A stretch of DNA of 64,000 bases from Porites lobata (Eukaryota; Cnidaria; Anthozoa; Scleractinia; Poritidae), in NCBI GenBank assembly GCA_942486035.1, contig CALNXK010000167.1, positions 180,001 to 244,000 on the forward strand. Reading direction: 5' to 3'. How positions within the stretch are numbered: position 1 is the stretch's first letter; each line of letters starts with the position of its first letter. The translations under genes and the position numbers were made by a program. This document shows positions 22,875 through 36,011 of the stretch, piece by piece. The notes below the pieces were generated by a model, which was given only the letters and a program-made list of their open reading frames with translations, was not told where the DNA came from and searched no databases.

Positions 22875-23021
22875 AACATTTTCTCTTATAGAGGGAAACT
22901 TCGAGCAGATTTCTCGAAACTTAAAAATGCAAAGAAATGCGTTGTTTAGGACATGAGCCGTTTGGAAGCAAGAAGAATTAACTTTTTCTTATCTTTTTAA
23001 TATCTTTCCAATTTAGATAAA

Positions 23022-24595
23022 ATGAACGAGTCCTTTCATTCTGTTACTGACGAAGATCCCTTGGAATCCTTGCGCTCCAGCGTGCATGAATTCTCAGACT
23101 CATTCCACTCAGCGCTCTCAACATCTGACATCGACAAAAAGATTGACGCTATTAGTAATTGGGTTAAAGAGCAGAAAAAGGAAGCCGATGAAGAAGCAAG
23201 AAAAAAAATCATTGAGAGTATGGGAAATGTAGCTACTGCAACAATAAGCGGGTTAGAGAAGATGGAAAGTGGAGATGTCCTGGGTGGTACTTTGGAAATC
23301 ATTTCAAGCGTCGTGGCGCTTGCCGGTGAGGCGGCCGGCGGACCTGTTTGGGCGACAGTTGGGGAACAATTTGCAGCGTCATTGGTGCCATTCTTGCTTC
23401 GAGACAACCCAGGCAGCCAAGCATCATAGAACAAGTGGCCGACGTTGTACATAAAGAGTTGGTCGAATTTAACAGCAAGTTATAAGACCAGAAATGTGAC
23501 GGCCTGAAACGTCGCGTGTCAGACCAGACCGCCCAGCTGCAGAAGATGAAACCAGGTGAAAAGCTGGACGATCCTAACCTGTGGAACGACTACGTGCAGT
23601 TTATGGGAGAACTGGGTAACAGAATCCAGTCACCACTACCATATAAGTACAGCGATAATTTGACAAATGATACAGATGTGGCAGATTTTGTAAGAGCATT
23701 GATGACTTACTGTAAAGCTTTCAGTTGTTTTAATTCGCTTCTTCTAATCGCCAAAGGAACATTTGCAGACCTTGGAAGCGAGCATAAAGAGGATGACGAA
23801 AAAGCGGATCGGAAAATCGACGGCCAAAAGCAAGATTTAGAAAAAAATTATCTTTCCTGTTCGGTGAGAAGTACTTGACATTTCTTGGACGACTTCCGTC
23901 AGAAGAAGGAAAACTGACAAAGTTGGTCGCCTTCAGTAGAAACGCAGAAGCGAGGCGCATCGTAAAAATGACAACACGCGGGTTTGGTTTCCCTGAGATA
24001 CTGGATTACGAAGCAGTTGAATCAAAGGCAGAAATCGTGTCTCGCCAGTCAGTGACATTAAAACTAGAGGGCCATCCAAATATTTTCGATTTCAGTCGGA
24101 TCAATGGCCGCATAGGCGTGATGCAATTTATCAACGAAACACAGTATCCAATGAAAGTTATAGGCGGTGTTAAAAAAGTTCACACAAGTTCTTCAGCCTC
24201 GATCATCCTCAGATTTAGACATATCACACCCCTGTGCTGGGGGGTATGTCCTTATTTACTTAGACGGGAAGCTTCGTCCAGACGATGAACCCCATAGTGC
24301 AGATGAAACTATGGTAATCGAATTTGCGTATTATTTAGGTTTTGGAAAACCAGGAATAAATATCCAGAACAAACCTTGCGGTGAGTTTACCAGGGGCGAG
24401 GATGCCTACAAAAAGGTTAATGGCGAAAGGCAGAAACACTTCTATTGGAAGACAAAAGAAGTACACCACATGGCCAGTGCAGAAATGCGATTAAAAACAG
24501 TGGGCCTGCGTCCTGTTGTCACCATACACCGATGGCGCTATGTTTTCCAAGATTTCGACCCTTCCACTGATATTGTTACTGCGCCTAAAGGTTAA
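23022..24595 (+). pseudogene. A2: near-identical copy of A1, more frameshifts
   Basis: A2 matches A1 almost base for base, with the same splice acceptor before the ATG, the same in-frame TAA after the N-terminal region and the same frame change in an A run (near 23842). It has two further length changes: a G run near 23360 shortened by one, which ends the first frame after 135 codons, and an A run near 24172 shortened by two, which breaks the C-terminal frame. Family motifs (EKLDDPNLWNDYVQF, FINET, FQDFDP) are all present in pieces. Both extra breaks are homopolymer changes, so consensus error is a real alternative to true decay. Confidence 0.85.
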
Positions 24596-26693
24596 GTCTG
24601 TATCCGATAAATAAGTAAAATTACCTAAGTTTGTATTAATTGTTATTTCAATCTTTATTATTTCCATTTTGAAATCACTGGTGATCCCTGCAATCTGAAT
24701 GGATCTCAGAAGTGTGATTTATTCCCGAATCACAGCTGTTTTTTGCTTTAAATCACATCTGTTCTAAATCGCATCATTTCTGTTTTAAATCGCACCATTT
24801 TGCTTTATATCGCATCATTTCTGTGCGAACGTAAAATGAAATGTGAAAGCCTTTTTGTTTCCGCTTTTCAACAAATCGGCTAATTGATCAATAAAGTTTA
24901 TTGGTACTGAGAGTGACTGAATTCTGCGATTTCAAAATGGCTGTAATAAAGTGGTAATTGAATTTCGTGTCATGCAATTTTGGTCTGAAATCATACTTGT
25001 GATTTCAAATCAAACTCGCGCTGCAAACTCGTCCGATTTGCGCGCTCGACCAAATTGCACTCCACTCAGTTCAATTACCATTATTAGTCCACAAGAATGT
25101 GGACTAATGTTGTAGCGAAAAACGCTAGCACACGTGAAATCACCTTCCACGAGGGAAGGCGTGAGGAAAATGTATGATCAGGCTTCCTTTACTTACGGTC
25201 TGAATGATTAAGGTGCTCTTATAATAAAATTATATGAAGTCTGGTGTATTTTGGCAGCCAAACGAACTGTCCGTTAAAAAGGGCCCGAAGGCCAAAATTT
25301 GAGTCATGGAAGGCGTTAACTACCTTCATCAGTCCCAAGAGAGAATAAAAGGACAGGGAGGGCATCTTAGGGAGTGATATGTGAATTTCACTACAGTTAT
25401 TTTTAGATCTTTTAATTAAACGGAAGTCTAATTCCTCGAACGTTCGCACATTTTAATTGATTACTTGAAACGTTATCAAGTCTACGCGCCGGCGCGCGAC
25501 TGCCTCAAAGCAAAAAACGCAGAATATTGTAATGACGACTGTTGAATTCTCTGTCGACAAAACTGAATAAAGGTTTGCGGATCTCGCTGGAAACCAACTT
25601 CCTATATACTTTTGGTCTGAAAATGACTTTGGTGAAATTCGCATATCCCAATACCTACACTGGGCGTTTCCTAGATACTAACACCAAATTGGGGAGACCG
25701 TGATAATAGAGAGGTACGTTATAAGATGTTAGACTGTATTTGGCGAGTACAACAATGCGTATTTTTCTTTCCCTTTCAGATACTGGGTTATGTATTGTCT
25801 CCTAAATTTCGTTCTGTGGACAAGCCGCGAAAAAGATGGATACTAACTACTTCGAAATTTTAAAAATTAGCAGCAAAACCCCGATTGTAAACCAATGAGT
25901 TTAGAGACCAGGTCTCTCAAGAAAATATGGATCAGTGAAAAAAGACAAAGTTGAAGAAACAACGGCTAAATGCTCACGGCGAAAAGAAGAAACTCTTTCT
26001 CCTTTCCTCTTATAGAAAGGCCTCATGCTCAGGCTATGTAACACTGTATATATGCATAGTGGTACAAACTAGAATTGTCCAATTATTATACATAACCCCA
26101 TTTCCCAGTCTAAATTTTGTCCTAATCATAGTGTCTAAACCTACTCCCAACGCGTTCTCCTATATATTCTTGCCTAGTCCTCTCCTTGTCCCTGTATGGC
26201 GTTTTCCCAGGACGTTTGCGATGGAAAGTCACTATATTTTCCCATTCAGGCATCGGTTAGGGTTGCCTATAAAGAAATTTACAAAAAATGCTGTGATGTC
26301 TGTGTTAGTATGGCTTCCTTTAGCGGTCAGTTTAAGTCTGAGCCACACCCACATTGGTCTCCCTTAGGGGTTTCATGTTCATTTTCCGACCATCATCGCC
26401 CAGTCCGAGTTGTTAGTATACCTGAAAAGAATTTTCCAGAAAAGTCTATTAATACTTCATTTGGACATCAGTTGAGTCGAGAAGGAAGGTTGTGTTTCCA
26501 CACACCGAAAAACTGACTGTCGATGAGATAGTTCAAGTATTTCGATGTTACGTTATATAAAAGCCTGTAAGACGCGGTGCCGTTATTTACCAAAACGTTT
26601 AAGCGCATAAAAATTAACACAAATTTTCTTTAGCTGAATATCAATGAACCTCATTAGCAAATAGATATGAATGTTGAGATTGTAAAAACACCA
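24596..26693. other. 3' flank of A2, no gene seen
   Basis: Duplicate of 1832-3929 with very few substitutions, including the AATAAA (near 24890) and the short hairpin. Confidence 0.6.
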
Positions 26694-26998
26694 TGATCTG
26701 GAAGACGATAGATAACAGTGGTGCTGTTCTGTGGAATAGTCCTCCTCAACATTAAGGCAAGCAGAACCCCTAAGTAATTTTAAGTCACTTTTGCACAGTA
26801 ATTACAATATCAAGTAAGGCACGGCTTTCATGGAAAACAGGCTCTTTTTTTTCGTATATACTTAATTGAATATTTTTAATACTGTATTTAGCGGAACCCA
26901 GTAAATGTAATTAAGGTTTTATAAATTTTTTATAATATTTCATGCCTGATTAATTTGTAACACCGTGCATAAATAAAGATCACCTTACCTTACCTTTG
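26694..26998 (+). mobile_element. Non-LTR retrotransposon 3' end, copy 2
   Basis: Duplicate of the fragment at 3930-4235, with a one-base deletion in CCTCCTCAACATT that breaks the short RT tail frame. It is a passenger in the large duplication, not a new insertion. Confidence 0.75.
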
Positions 26999-28005
26999 AA
27001 AAGTTGTCCTGTTATGATAAGGCCAATCTCCGGAGTAAAATAATTTATACCCCACACTCTGTTGACGTAAAACAAAGGAAACAAAACATCTTTTAAAATA
27101 AACGTATAAACCCTAATGTCCCCATAACATATCGAAACATAGAAAAGAAACACATTGTTTTCACCCGGGATAAAAAACTCAGCTGAAAACTGAACAAGAC
27201 AGGGACCAGGAACAGCAGTGTCGGCTGCTGGTTAGGGTATTAATAGCAAAAAAAAAAAATAATAAAATAACGCCTGATCTCAGGTTAGGGTATTAAAGAC
27301 GAAATGCACATTGCGGCACGGAAGCGAATGTTCAAGATACAACGTCAAGGATCCCTGCACTGGGTGCAAGATGGCCTGCGAGCAAGCTCTCCTGGGGTTC
27401 CCGGGGCTGCGGGGGCTCCAGAGCGCTGCGGGTGCAACAGCCTTTTCTGACTATTCTGGTTCTAGCCCGTCAGTGCCTCGCAAAGTTTCCGGTGAACAGT
27501 CCGGGCCTCAACCAGAACTGGATATATGATTTCCTGTCATCTGATTGGCTTACGCAAAACCAAAACATTGCTTAGACCGCAAAAGGACTAAGGCCGAGAG
27601 AAATGGCGGCGATGTCGCGCCGAAAGCCTCTCCAAAGATACTCATGATACGATAGAATCCTTCCGATCTATCGATCTATCGACTTTTAGAAGTTGCAGAA
27701 AATTCCATCACAAAGTCGTTTTCTTTATTTTTCTTTACTGGAATTACGTGACTCACAGAAGCTCGCGAACTATAAGCTTTAATCTGCAACCTTGTTTACG
27801 ACTTCTTCGCACGATGTAGGCCGCCTCATCTCAAGTTCTCAATCTGGGAGAGCCTAGGAAAGTGAACGCTACCTTAAAGCGTGCATACATAAACAAGCGT
27901 AATTATTTCCTTGGTGAATACTCAGCTGAATACAGGCAAGTTCCCCCCCACTTACTCCTGTCAGTCTAAAGGAATGGTATTTTGAAGGGTGGAGTTAAAG
28001 TTTAC

Positions 28006-29825
28006 TTAAGGTGGCTCCGTAATTAATACCAGAGCATTTTGCTGTGACAAATTTTCCGTCATAACTTTTTGGTTTTTAACGCGATGGCTGCGAAACTTCG
28101 CAAAAAACAACAGACATCATTCGGCAATAATACGAAATGTTCCGATTTCATTGATGGTAAATATTTCTTGAGAAATTAGCGCTTAAAAGGACCCTACTGT
28201 TCAAAGAAAATCGCGTCTAGTAAAAAATTTTGCTGATATTTTTTACTGAAATTTCTGGTATCGGCTTTAATTGATATAATAAATATGCCAGAGGAATTTC
28301 AGAAAAATCGTTGGAACAGAAGTCCGTAACTAAAAGTCGCTCAAAATTCAGCTGTGAAATTGTTTTGGAATTTCAAAAATAAATTACTGTCAGGTAGAAG
28401 AAGCCACCAGTTTGAATTTTCGGGACAAGTAAATTCAACGTTTGCTAATTCTTAAAACAAAAGCCGATTGCCTATCGTGCTATTCTTTAAAAGGTACTTT
28501 TTAGTTTTAGAAGCACTATAAATTGCTCCAAACTTTGCTCTGAAGTAGAATGACTTGTTCTTCGACAGTTTTAAAATATCCCTTGGCAGTTTTGGCTCAA
28601 ACTCCTGCTACATACATTTTGATGTATTGCAATGCATTTTCAACGACTTTTACTGCTGTTCGTTGCTTCCAACTCAGGAAAAAAGTATTAAGATTGGACG
28701 CTACCTCGTATCAGAGCTCAGAAAGAACTGTCCAGCACCTTTGTTTATGACTACAAAATGAGCACGAGCGGCAGTTCTGCGAGGAATTCGCACCTCACCC
28801 AGGGGGGACGAACGACAATGATGACCATGCCCGTGAACTGAATAACATCACAGTGCAAAATAAAATTATCGCAAAAATACTGCCCGTGAATAAATTTACA
28901 ACTCCGAAATTTTTGTCACTCCTTCCTTCAATAAATGGGTATTTTTTCTTGATTATTATGTTTAGCTCTGCAATACATGTTTATACAGATCGGTTCACAG
29001 ACATGGGCATCATTGTCATTCGTCCCCCCTGGCTGAGGTGTGAATTCCTCGCAGAGCTGCCGCTCGTGCTCATTTTCTGGTAATAAACAAAGGTGCTGGA
29101 CAGTTCTATCTGAGCTTCGATACAAGGTAGCTTACAATCCCTATACCTTTTTCCTGAATTGGAAACAACGTACAGCAGGAAAAGCCGTTGAGGATGCATT
29201 GCAATACATCAAAATGTATGTAGCAGGAGTTTGAACCAAAACTGCCAAGGGATATTTTAAAAATGTCAAGGAAAAAGTCATTTGACGTCAGAGCAAAGTT
29301 TGGAGCAATCTATAGTGCTTCTAAAACTAAAAAGTACCTTTTAAAGAATAGCACGATAGGCAATCGGCCTCTGTTTTCAGAATTAGCAAACACTGAATTT
29401 ACTTGTCCCGGAAATTGAAACTGGTGTCTCCTTCTTCCTGATAGTAATTTATTTTTGAAATTCCAAAACAATTTCACAGCTGAATTTTGAGCGACTTTTA
29501 GTTACGGGCTTCTGCTCCAACGATTTTTCTGAAATTCCTCTGGCATATTTATTATATCAATTAAAGCCGATACCAGAAATTTCAGTAAAAAATATCAGCA
29601 AAATTTTTTACTAGACGCGATTTTCTTTGAGGAGTAGAGTCCTTTTAAGCGCTAATTTCTCAAGAAATATTTACCATCAATGAAATCGGAATATTTCGTA
29701 TTATTGCCGAATGATATCTGTTGTTTTTTGCAAAGTTTCGCAGCCATCGCGTTAAAATCGAAAAAGTTATGACGGAAAATTTGTCACAGCTAAATGCTCT
29801 TGTCTTAATTACGGAGCCACCTTAA
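28006..29825. mobile_element. 1.8-kb foldback element, copy 2
   Basis: Same element and position as 5238-7047, with TTAA at both ends. It differs from copy 1 mainly by one-base indels in homopolymers scattered through both arms. Confidence 0.85.
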
Positions 29826-32522
29826 CGAAACCCTACATTTCTATTTTTCCGTAAGATCTTCGAGATGGAGCGCTTTGCATTACTGGAAGCCATCTTCGGG
29901 ATGATGCCTAACCTCACGGTACATATGAAACCAAAATGGCCGCCGGTACTGGTAGCGCTCGATACTGACGACCATCATACGAAAAAATAGGGGACTGTGA
30001 AGTCTCCTAGTTCTTGTGCAAGACCAAAGCCCTGTCGGTTGTATAAATATGTATTAGACAGCAAACGACTTCCTAAAGTTCTGAGAAATTTTGACCAATA
30101 TTTAAAAGAGGATTACCCCGAAAAGGTCAAAAAGGATCACTGAGGGTGAAAAGAAGGAATTATGTTTCGCTTTCAATCTGAGTAGTCATGAATCAGTGTT
30201 CCCGTATGATCGCTTTGGCTTGAACAGAAAAATCAAAGAAACAACAAAAGCAAAGTTTTCCGATGAAGGTGGTTTTATCTTTCGTAGCTGCCATGATAGC
30301 CTGTGCACAGACCCCCTCCACTCAGGATTTTCCCTGAGGGGCTACTCCCATGATCAACGCCCAGTTTAGACACGAAAACAGTACTGTTTTTCTTTCCCTT
30401 GCGTGATTTGCTTAGTTGGGCGTAGCTTAGAAGAGTGTTTTTTCGAGGTGTTTTCCTGGAACACTTGATCAGCACTGGATCGCAAGTCACATGCACATCA
30501 CGCTGAAGATTCATCCCGCGCACAATCGATGTCATTTTTCCTTGTCGATTCGAAAGTTTCGGACTTGAGATTGTGGCCATAAATAGCCAACACAAGGGTA
30601 AGTAATGTCGTGCAGAACTGCAATGAAGTTTACTTGTCACAGTAGTGAGAAAAGTGTTAAATTGCGCGCAGAACAAATGAATGCGAGTTGAAGTGCTAGT
30701 CGTCATCCGATCTTTTATAAAGTGGGGACAAATTCAGCTGAATCCGCTTTCCCAAGCAGAATAGATTAGAATGCCTACTTTTACATACGTGTTTACCTGC
30801 ATAAAAGGACTCTGATTTTTCAGTTTCGTTTCCCGATTGTATTTTATCCATGATTTATCACAAGTATAGCGTAAAATTCAACTGTTTGTGACCTTAAATT
30901 ATAACCAAAAAATTGTTCTGCCTGAAGACTTAACTTGGCTTCTATGCAAAACAGAGCTGTGTGGTGCATTTTAACCCAAACTATATTTAATTGCGCTGTC
31001 ATTTTAAGAAGATAGTTTAGATGCACTTTTGCGCTGCCCCAAATGGTTATGTTGCTCGCATTGAGAGCTTATGTCAATACACTGAGTAACGGATATCTGA
31101 TAAGCAGCGTACGTCTTTCACGTGCTCTCTCTTAGTTCCGGCTTTCTTACTAAGGAGGGGGACACGGGGATTGAATGCGGTGTTGTGGCACAGGGTCCAG
31201 AGAAGTTTCGTGTGAATAAATGAATTACTTATTTAAAGTCTCACCTTGAAAAATGTCTATACCTGTCGCTTAGCACGATTAATTAGCCCAGTGGGATCTT
31301 TATAAATCTACTGTAAACTATTTCTTAGCTTCTTATCTGACCCAGATCGACTTTTGAAAATCAATAACCCCAAGCCATATCCTCCTCCATATCCTCGCAC
31401 GGCACGTCGCCCGAAGGGCGACCGAGGCAAGAAGTATACTGTAAGCGGATCTTGCGAGCCCTCAGTCTCTTGGTTTGCGGTCTATAGAATGTGTAACGAA
31501 ACTGTAACGCGATCAAAATAACCCATTTTTTCAGAGGTTTTCGACAGGTTTCGTCTGGACCTTGAGGTTGCGGTGAATAAAAAGCCCATCTTGCGGTGTT
31601 GCGGTGTTAAACCGTGCGGCGTGCGGTGTTTCTGGTTTTAAACCTACGCTGAAACGAAGTAACTTGCAAACACTGTGCAATGTTGTGGTTTATCATTTGG
31701 CCGTAGTTACTGAAACGAGGAACCAGGCAAAACGAGCCAAACGACCTAAACGATCCACAACGACCCAAAGTGATAAGCAACGAGTGATCAAAACTAATAA
31801 ACAAAAGATCGACAACGACCGAATAAAACAAGCCAAAACAAGTTCTGCCCTCCTAGGAACGTCGGGTAAAATTGATCTCACTGCTTTTTTTATGGCAGGA
31901 GCGAAGCCTGATCTGTGTGGTCTTTTTATACAAAAAAGACTTCAAAACAAATGGATAACAGGCGAAATCTGCATGGGTTTTTTTCACGACTGTCATGGGT
32001 GTTGTATGCATTTTTCTATCTGCAAGACGAAGAATAGAGTTCGCAAAAATAGGAAAAACTCACTCTCTACTTATCACTAACCAGCTATGGAGATTTGGAT
32101 TAGATTAATCGTAGGACCAAAATTAAAATTGCGATGTCGGTGTTTAGCCCCTTTTTTTTGTGATGCGGTTTTTGTTTTTTTTTTTCTACGGCATGTTGCG
32201 GTGTGGACGGTCCCCCAATGCCCCCCTCACTGTAACGGTAATGAATTTTCAGTTCCTTTCCTCTCCCGTTATATAATTACTTCTGACGATTTACCTAGAT
32301 TTGGGATTTTTTTCATTTTAATATACGGTTTTCGTATGAATAATTCTTGGCGTTGTCGAAACGTCGTGATCAATAGCATACTGACCGTGAAAGAAACGAT
32401 AATCGAACGTTAACCTTCACATGCCACAATAAATAATATCATTCATTGTATTTTAAGGTGATTGCTCCAGACAACACCATTACAAAGTGAAAAATCACTT
32501 GTCTTTCTCCTTTCTCACTTCT
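29826..32522. other. Upstream region of B2, no gene seen
   Basis: Duplicate of 7048-9771. The probable leader intron ends at the acceptor TTCTAG about nine bases before the B2 ATG. The open frame at 31604-32080 does not keep the frame of its partner in copy 1. Confidence 0.6.
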
Positions 32523-32533
32523 AGGCCTAAATA

Positions 32534-34177
32534 ATGGCTGCACGTTACCACAGTCATTGTCAAAGTCCATCTCTTCCATGCCCCGATATTAAAGAATGTC
32601 TGGACTCATTGCGTAGGTGTATGTCAGATTTTGCGGACTCGAATACCAATCTAAAAATAGATATCGAAAGGAAGCTAAGTGAAATAGAAACTTGGGTTAC
32701 AAAACAAAACAACAACAGCGGGGAAAAAACGAAGGAACTAACCCCTGAAACAGTGGGTAAAGTTCTTAAAGTTGTCCAAGTGACGGTGAATAGTATCGAG
32801 AAATTCAAAAGTGACGATCCCGTGGATATCGCCATAGGAGTTTTAAACATCGTCTCTTCGATTGGGTCCGTCTTTGGTGGACCTTACGCGCCGATAATTA
32901 CTACAATCTGTGGCATTATTAGTACGATTCTCAGTTATGGCAAGCCAAAACATGCACAGCCAAGTGTGGTAGATCAACTCGCAAAAGTCGTGCACAAGGA
33001 ACTAGTCAACTTCAATCAAAAGTTGCATGATCAAAGATTCCAAGGTTTGCAGGATCGCGTATGCAACCAGACATCTCAGCTACGTACATTGAAGTCAGCG
33101 GAAAAACTAGACGACACCAACTTGTGGAATGACTACGTTCAGTTTATGGGTGAGCTTTCCCACAGACTAGAGTCACCGTTGCCATTCAAATATGAAAAAG
33201 GATCCTCCCTCACAGAAGATCCTGAAGTAGCAGATTTTGTGACAGCTGTGGTGACTTACAGCGAGGCGTACGTCTGTTTCATGGCACTTTTGTTGGCTGC
33301 GAACGGACGATTTGCAGATCTTGGGAGAAAAGAAGACGAAGATGCGGTCTATCGTATTATCAAACGCCAAGAAGAGAGAGCGAGAGAAAAGCTCGCATTC
33401 CTGTCTGATGAAAAATATCTGACATTTCTTGGGAGGCTTCCCTATGAAGGAGGAAAACTGACGAAAATCGTTGTTTTAAGCCGAAACACATCAGGAAAGA
33501 GGCTCGTAGAAGCAGTCAGACGTAGCTTGGATTTACCGCAATTACCTGATTCTGCGATAGTTGAATCTGAAGCAAGTAAAGTGTCCAGTCAGTGCGTTAA
33601 GTTAAAACTGGAAGGCCATGACACTCACTCTCCCCAGAATTCTGTATTTCCTCAGGAGGGCAACAAAGCTGTTGTGGCGTTAACAAGAGTGCTGGTAGGT
33701 GTCATATTTACTGAGTTCATTAACGAAACAAATTTTCCCATGAAGATTGTTTCGGGTAAAGTTGGACGGAGAAGATTACGTTCCGTCACTTTCACCCACA
33801 ACGTCCAATCTCGATCAAGTTGTTGGCTGGAAACCCCACAGCTCTCATCCTCGCAATTTTCAACCGGTGGGTACATTATTCTCTACCAGAACGGAATCCT
33901 AAGCTCCGAAGTAGAACCACCTGCGTCGAATGTTAGAGTCATTGAGTTTGCTTTGTCAAGTTTAATGAAAATCAACATCCAAGACAAAACCAGCAGCGAG
34001 TTCACCAGTGGTCAAGACACTTACGACAAGATGAATTCTGGTAAAGCCAAGACACTCTACTGGTTTAATAATGGGGAACACTTCATTGCAAGAGCAGAAA
34101 TAACTAGATATCGATCTGGGCCGGTGACCTTTCGATTTGTTGTTCAGGACTACGATCCTTTGGCGGTGAGTGATTAA
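32534..34177 (+). CDS. B2: jellyfish-toxin-like pore-forming protein (547 aa, intact)
   Basis: B2 is the intact duplicate of B1, with the same acceptor, the same in-frame stop before the ATG and the same length. Residues 1-210 differ from B1 at only a handful of sites, and the hydrophobic N-terminal region is unchanged. Differences cluster at about 210-290 (including SSLTEDPEV for LSLSEDPDV) and at about 385-441 in the beta-rich C-terminal part, where a short stretch is almost rewritten. A one-codon insertion after residue 374 and a one-codon loss near 440 keep the total equal. By eye, replacement changes outnumber silent ones several-fold. The intact frame and the pattern of change suggest a functional gene that has diverged in the part likely to meet the target. 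Activity is inferred from the family. Confidence 0.8.
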   Translation: MAARYHSHCQSPSLPCPDIKECLDSLRRCMSDFADSNTNLKIDIERKLSEIETWVTKQNNNSGEKTKELTPETVGKVLKVVQVTVNSIEKFKSDDPVDIAIGVLNIVSSIGSVFGGPYAPIITTICGIISTILSYGKPKHAQPSVVDQLAKVVHKELVNFNQKLHDQRFQGLQDRVCNQTSQLRTLKSAEKLDDTNLWNDYVQFMGELSHRLESPLPFKYEKGSSLTEDPEVADFVTAVVTYSEAYVCFMALLLAANGRFADLGRKEDEDAVYRIIKRQEERAREKLAFLSDEKYLTFLGRLPYEGGKLTKIVVLSRNTSGKRLVEAVRRSLDLPQLPDSAIVESEASKVSSQCVKLKLEGHDTHSPQNSVFPQEGNKAVVALTRVLVGVIFTEFINETNFPMKIVSGKVGRRRLRSVTFTHNVQSRSSCWLETPQLSSSQFSTGGYIILYQNGILSSEVEPPASNVRVIEFALSSLMKINIQDKTSSEFTSGQDTYDKMNSGKAKTLYWFNNGEHFIARAEITRYRSGPVTFRFVVQDYDPLAVSD

Positions 34178-34348
34178 ACAAAAACAGGATTTGATGGCTT
34201 TGACGGATGGAACTGAGACGATCAAAACCTGAAACGCCGATTTACGAAGAAATTGACCACATTCATTGACTACGAGTATACTAAAAACTGATTAGTATGT
34301 AATGATTGTATGGAAAATTCAGTGAAGGCAGTAGGGAACAGGGAAAAA

Positions 34349-34403
34349 GGTACGGGGAACGGGGTACGGGGAACGGGGAACGGGTTACGGGGTGCGGGGA
34401 AAG
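34349..34403. repeat. GGGGAAC-type minisatellite after B2
   Basis: The counterpart of 11599-11690, but with fewer, more mixed units (GGGGAAC, GGGGTAC, GGGTTAC). Confidence 0.85.
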
Positions 34404-35167
34404 AGCACGGGGAAAGGGAAAATGAAAAATGGTAACACTGTAGCCCTTTTAGTAACTTCATTCCAATTCTCTGTTCCGTTTCCCAGGTTCCCCGCTCCCC
34501 GTGCCCGTTTCCCGTTTTTATAGTAAATACATTAAATCAGTGTTGAATGGCTTGCTAATTCAACGTTAAGCCTCCAAGGTTGATATATCGATATGATTTG
34601 GATTTCGTTAACATGATTTCCCGAATCTGGAAGTAACACTATTGCAAAAAGACATAAAAGGAATACAGCAATGAATTTTTCAAAACAAAGAGTACTTCGT
34701 CCATTACGTTGTGTATCATGCGTAAGAGAAACCATTCAATAGCAATTTTTTTGGAGCTAAATTGCGTACCCTGTTACTCTATCACAGTTTTATTCAGCAA
34801 GACTACATTGTGTGTTTCATATTAAGCTGTTTTAGAAAGGGGACAACGAAAAAACCTAAACACAAAGTAAAGAAGGCTTCCAGTTGTAGTAATCTGACGA
34901 AACAATGATTTATTTTGCATGATTATATTCGGTAATTTTAAGTGGAGAACCATGAACCATTCAATAGCCAGTTGATTTTGAACTTGTTGAATTTTTTGTC
35001 AGTGGATACAGCGTTATTTGACTTCACTAAGCTGTTTTCGAAAATACAAAAAAGGGGAAATCTGAACAAAATATTTAGGGTAAGTTAGACTTAATTTAAC
35101 AAAATGACATTGAAGTCAAATAGCTAAGAAGTATATAAACTACGTCATGGAACGTAAACAGGAAGAG

Positions 35168-35171
35168 TTAA
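35168..35171. other. Unoccupied TTAA target site
   Basis: A single TTAA sits between AGGAAGAG and CTCAATGG, matching the flanks of the MITE at 13929-14142 in copy 1. It marks the pre-insertion state. Confidence 0.8.
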
Positions 35172-35212
35172 CTCAATGGTAACTAATCAGTTTAAAATTA
35201 CACTTCCCTTAT

Positions 35213-36002
35213 ATGTGTCTACTATCTGAACGCTGGATTAAGACATGTGTGTAGGAGGAGACAAGTCTCATCTACGTGGGCATCTTAATACAGACATGCC
35301 AGGGCCGTAGCCAGAAAGAAACTACAACCGAGGCGAACACACGGTCCGTTGTACGAAATCAGCCGTATGAAATCTTCTAATATTATCAGTCTGATAAAAA
35401 AAATAAAAATCGACAGTATTTGGTAAAATTTTACCGAGGCGAGTGCCTCGGTTCGCCTCATACTGGCTACGGCGGTGCATGCCTGGTAACCGCGTTATCT
35501 TGCCACACCTTTTGTCACTAAGCATTGTTTCGTGAGCCTGTTCTAGGCGTTCAGATAGTGCTGGGAGGAAAGAAATAAAGAATGGGGAGGAAAAAAAAAA
35601 AAGCGGATGAGAAGAAGAGGGAGAAAAGAAAATGGGCTGTTCTTTCACCCTCCCCTTCCCCCTCGCTGTCTTTTTGCTGCTCATTGAGTTCTCTTGGGTG
35701 TTTCTTGATGTTGCGGTTAAGTGTTGTTGGTTAGTTATAGTTTTGTGGTGTGGCATCGTTCAGTGACTTTCCAACCTTTTTAAAATTTTGTATGAAGTCA
35801 CACAATTGGTGATTGCATCAGTGCACAACACCAAGAAACCACTCTTCTCTTCAAACCGTCCCCAATGGCTCCGCCCCGAGTTCCAACCCCTTACCCTTTT
35901 ATATACCACTTTTGACAGAAGAGGTACCCCTATCGTATACTTCTATGAACAAATAGTACCCCTTTCACATATCTAATCCAAAACTTTACATCCCTTTTAA
36001 CT
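35213..36002. other. Repeat debris, no gene seen
   Basis: Fragments of the TAGCCTGTTCC MITE family occur near 35216-35232 (inverted) and 35535-35560. The open frames here are AG- or CT-rich and not supported as coding. Confidence 0.5.
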
Positions 36003-36011
36003 GCTATAAAT

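Larger units (their letters stand above)
22768..35212. repeat. Segmental tandem duplication, copy 2
   Basis: Copy 2 begins abruptly at the sequence that opens the window and carries A2, B2 and the same interspersed repeats in the same order. It lacks the extra block found at 12.47-14.14 kb in copy 1 and shows an unoccupied TTAA target at 35168-35171. Many differences from copy 1 are one- or two-base length changes in homopolymers. It ends near 35212, next to other repeat debris. Confidence 0.9.

Noticed and set aside
35322..35756. 144-residue minus-strand frame
   Set aside because: It is low-complexity AG/CT-rich sequence within repeat debris, with no homology recognised.
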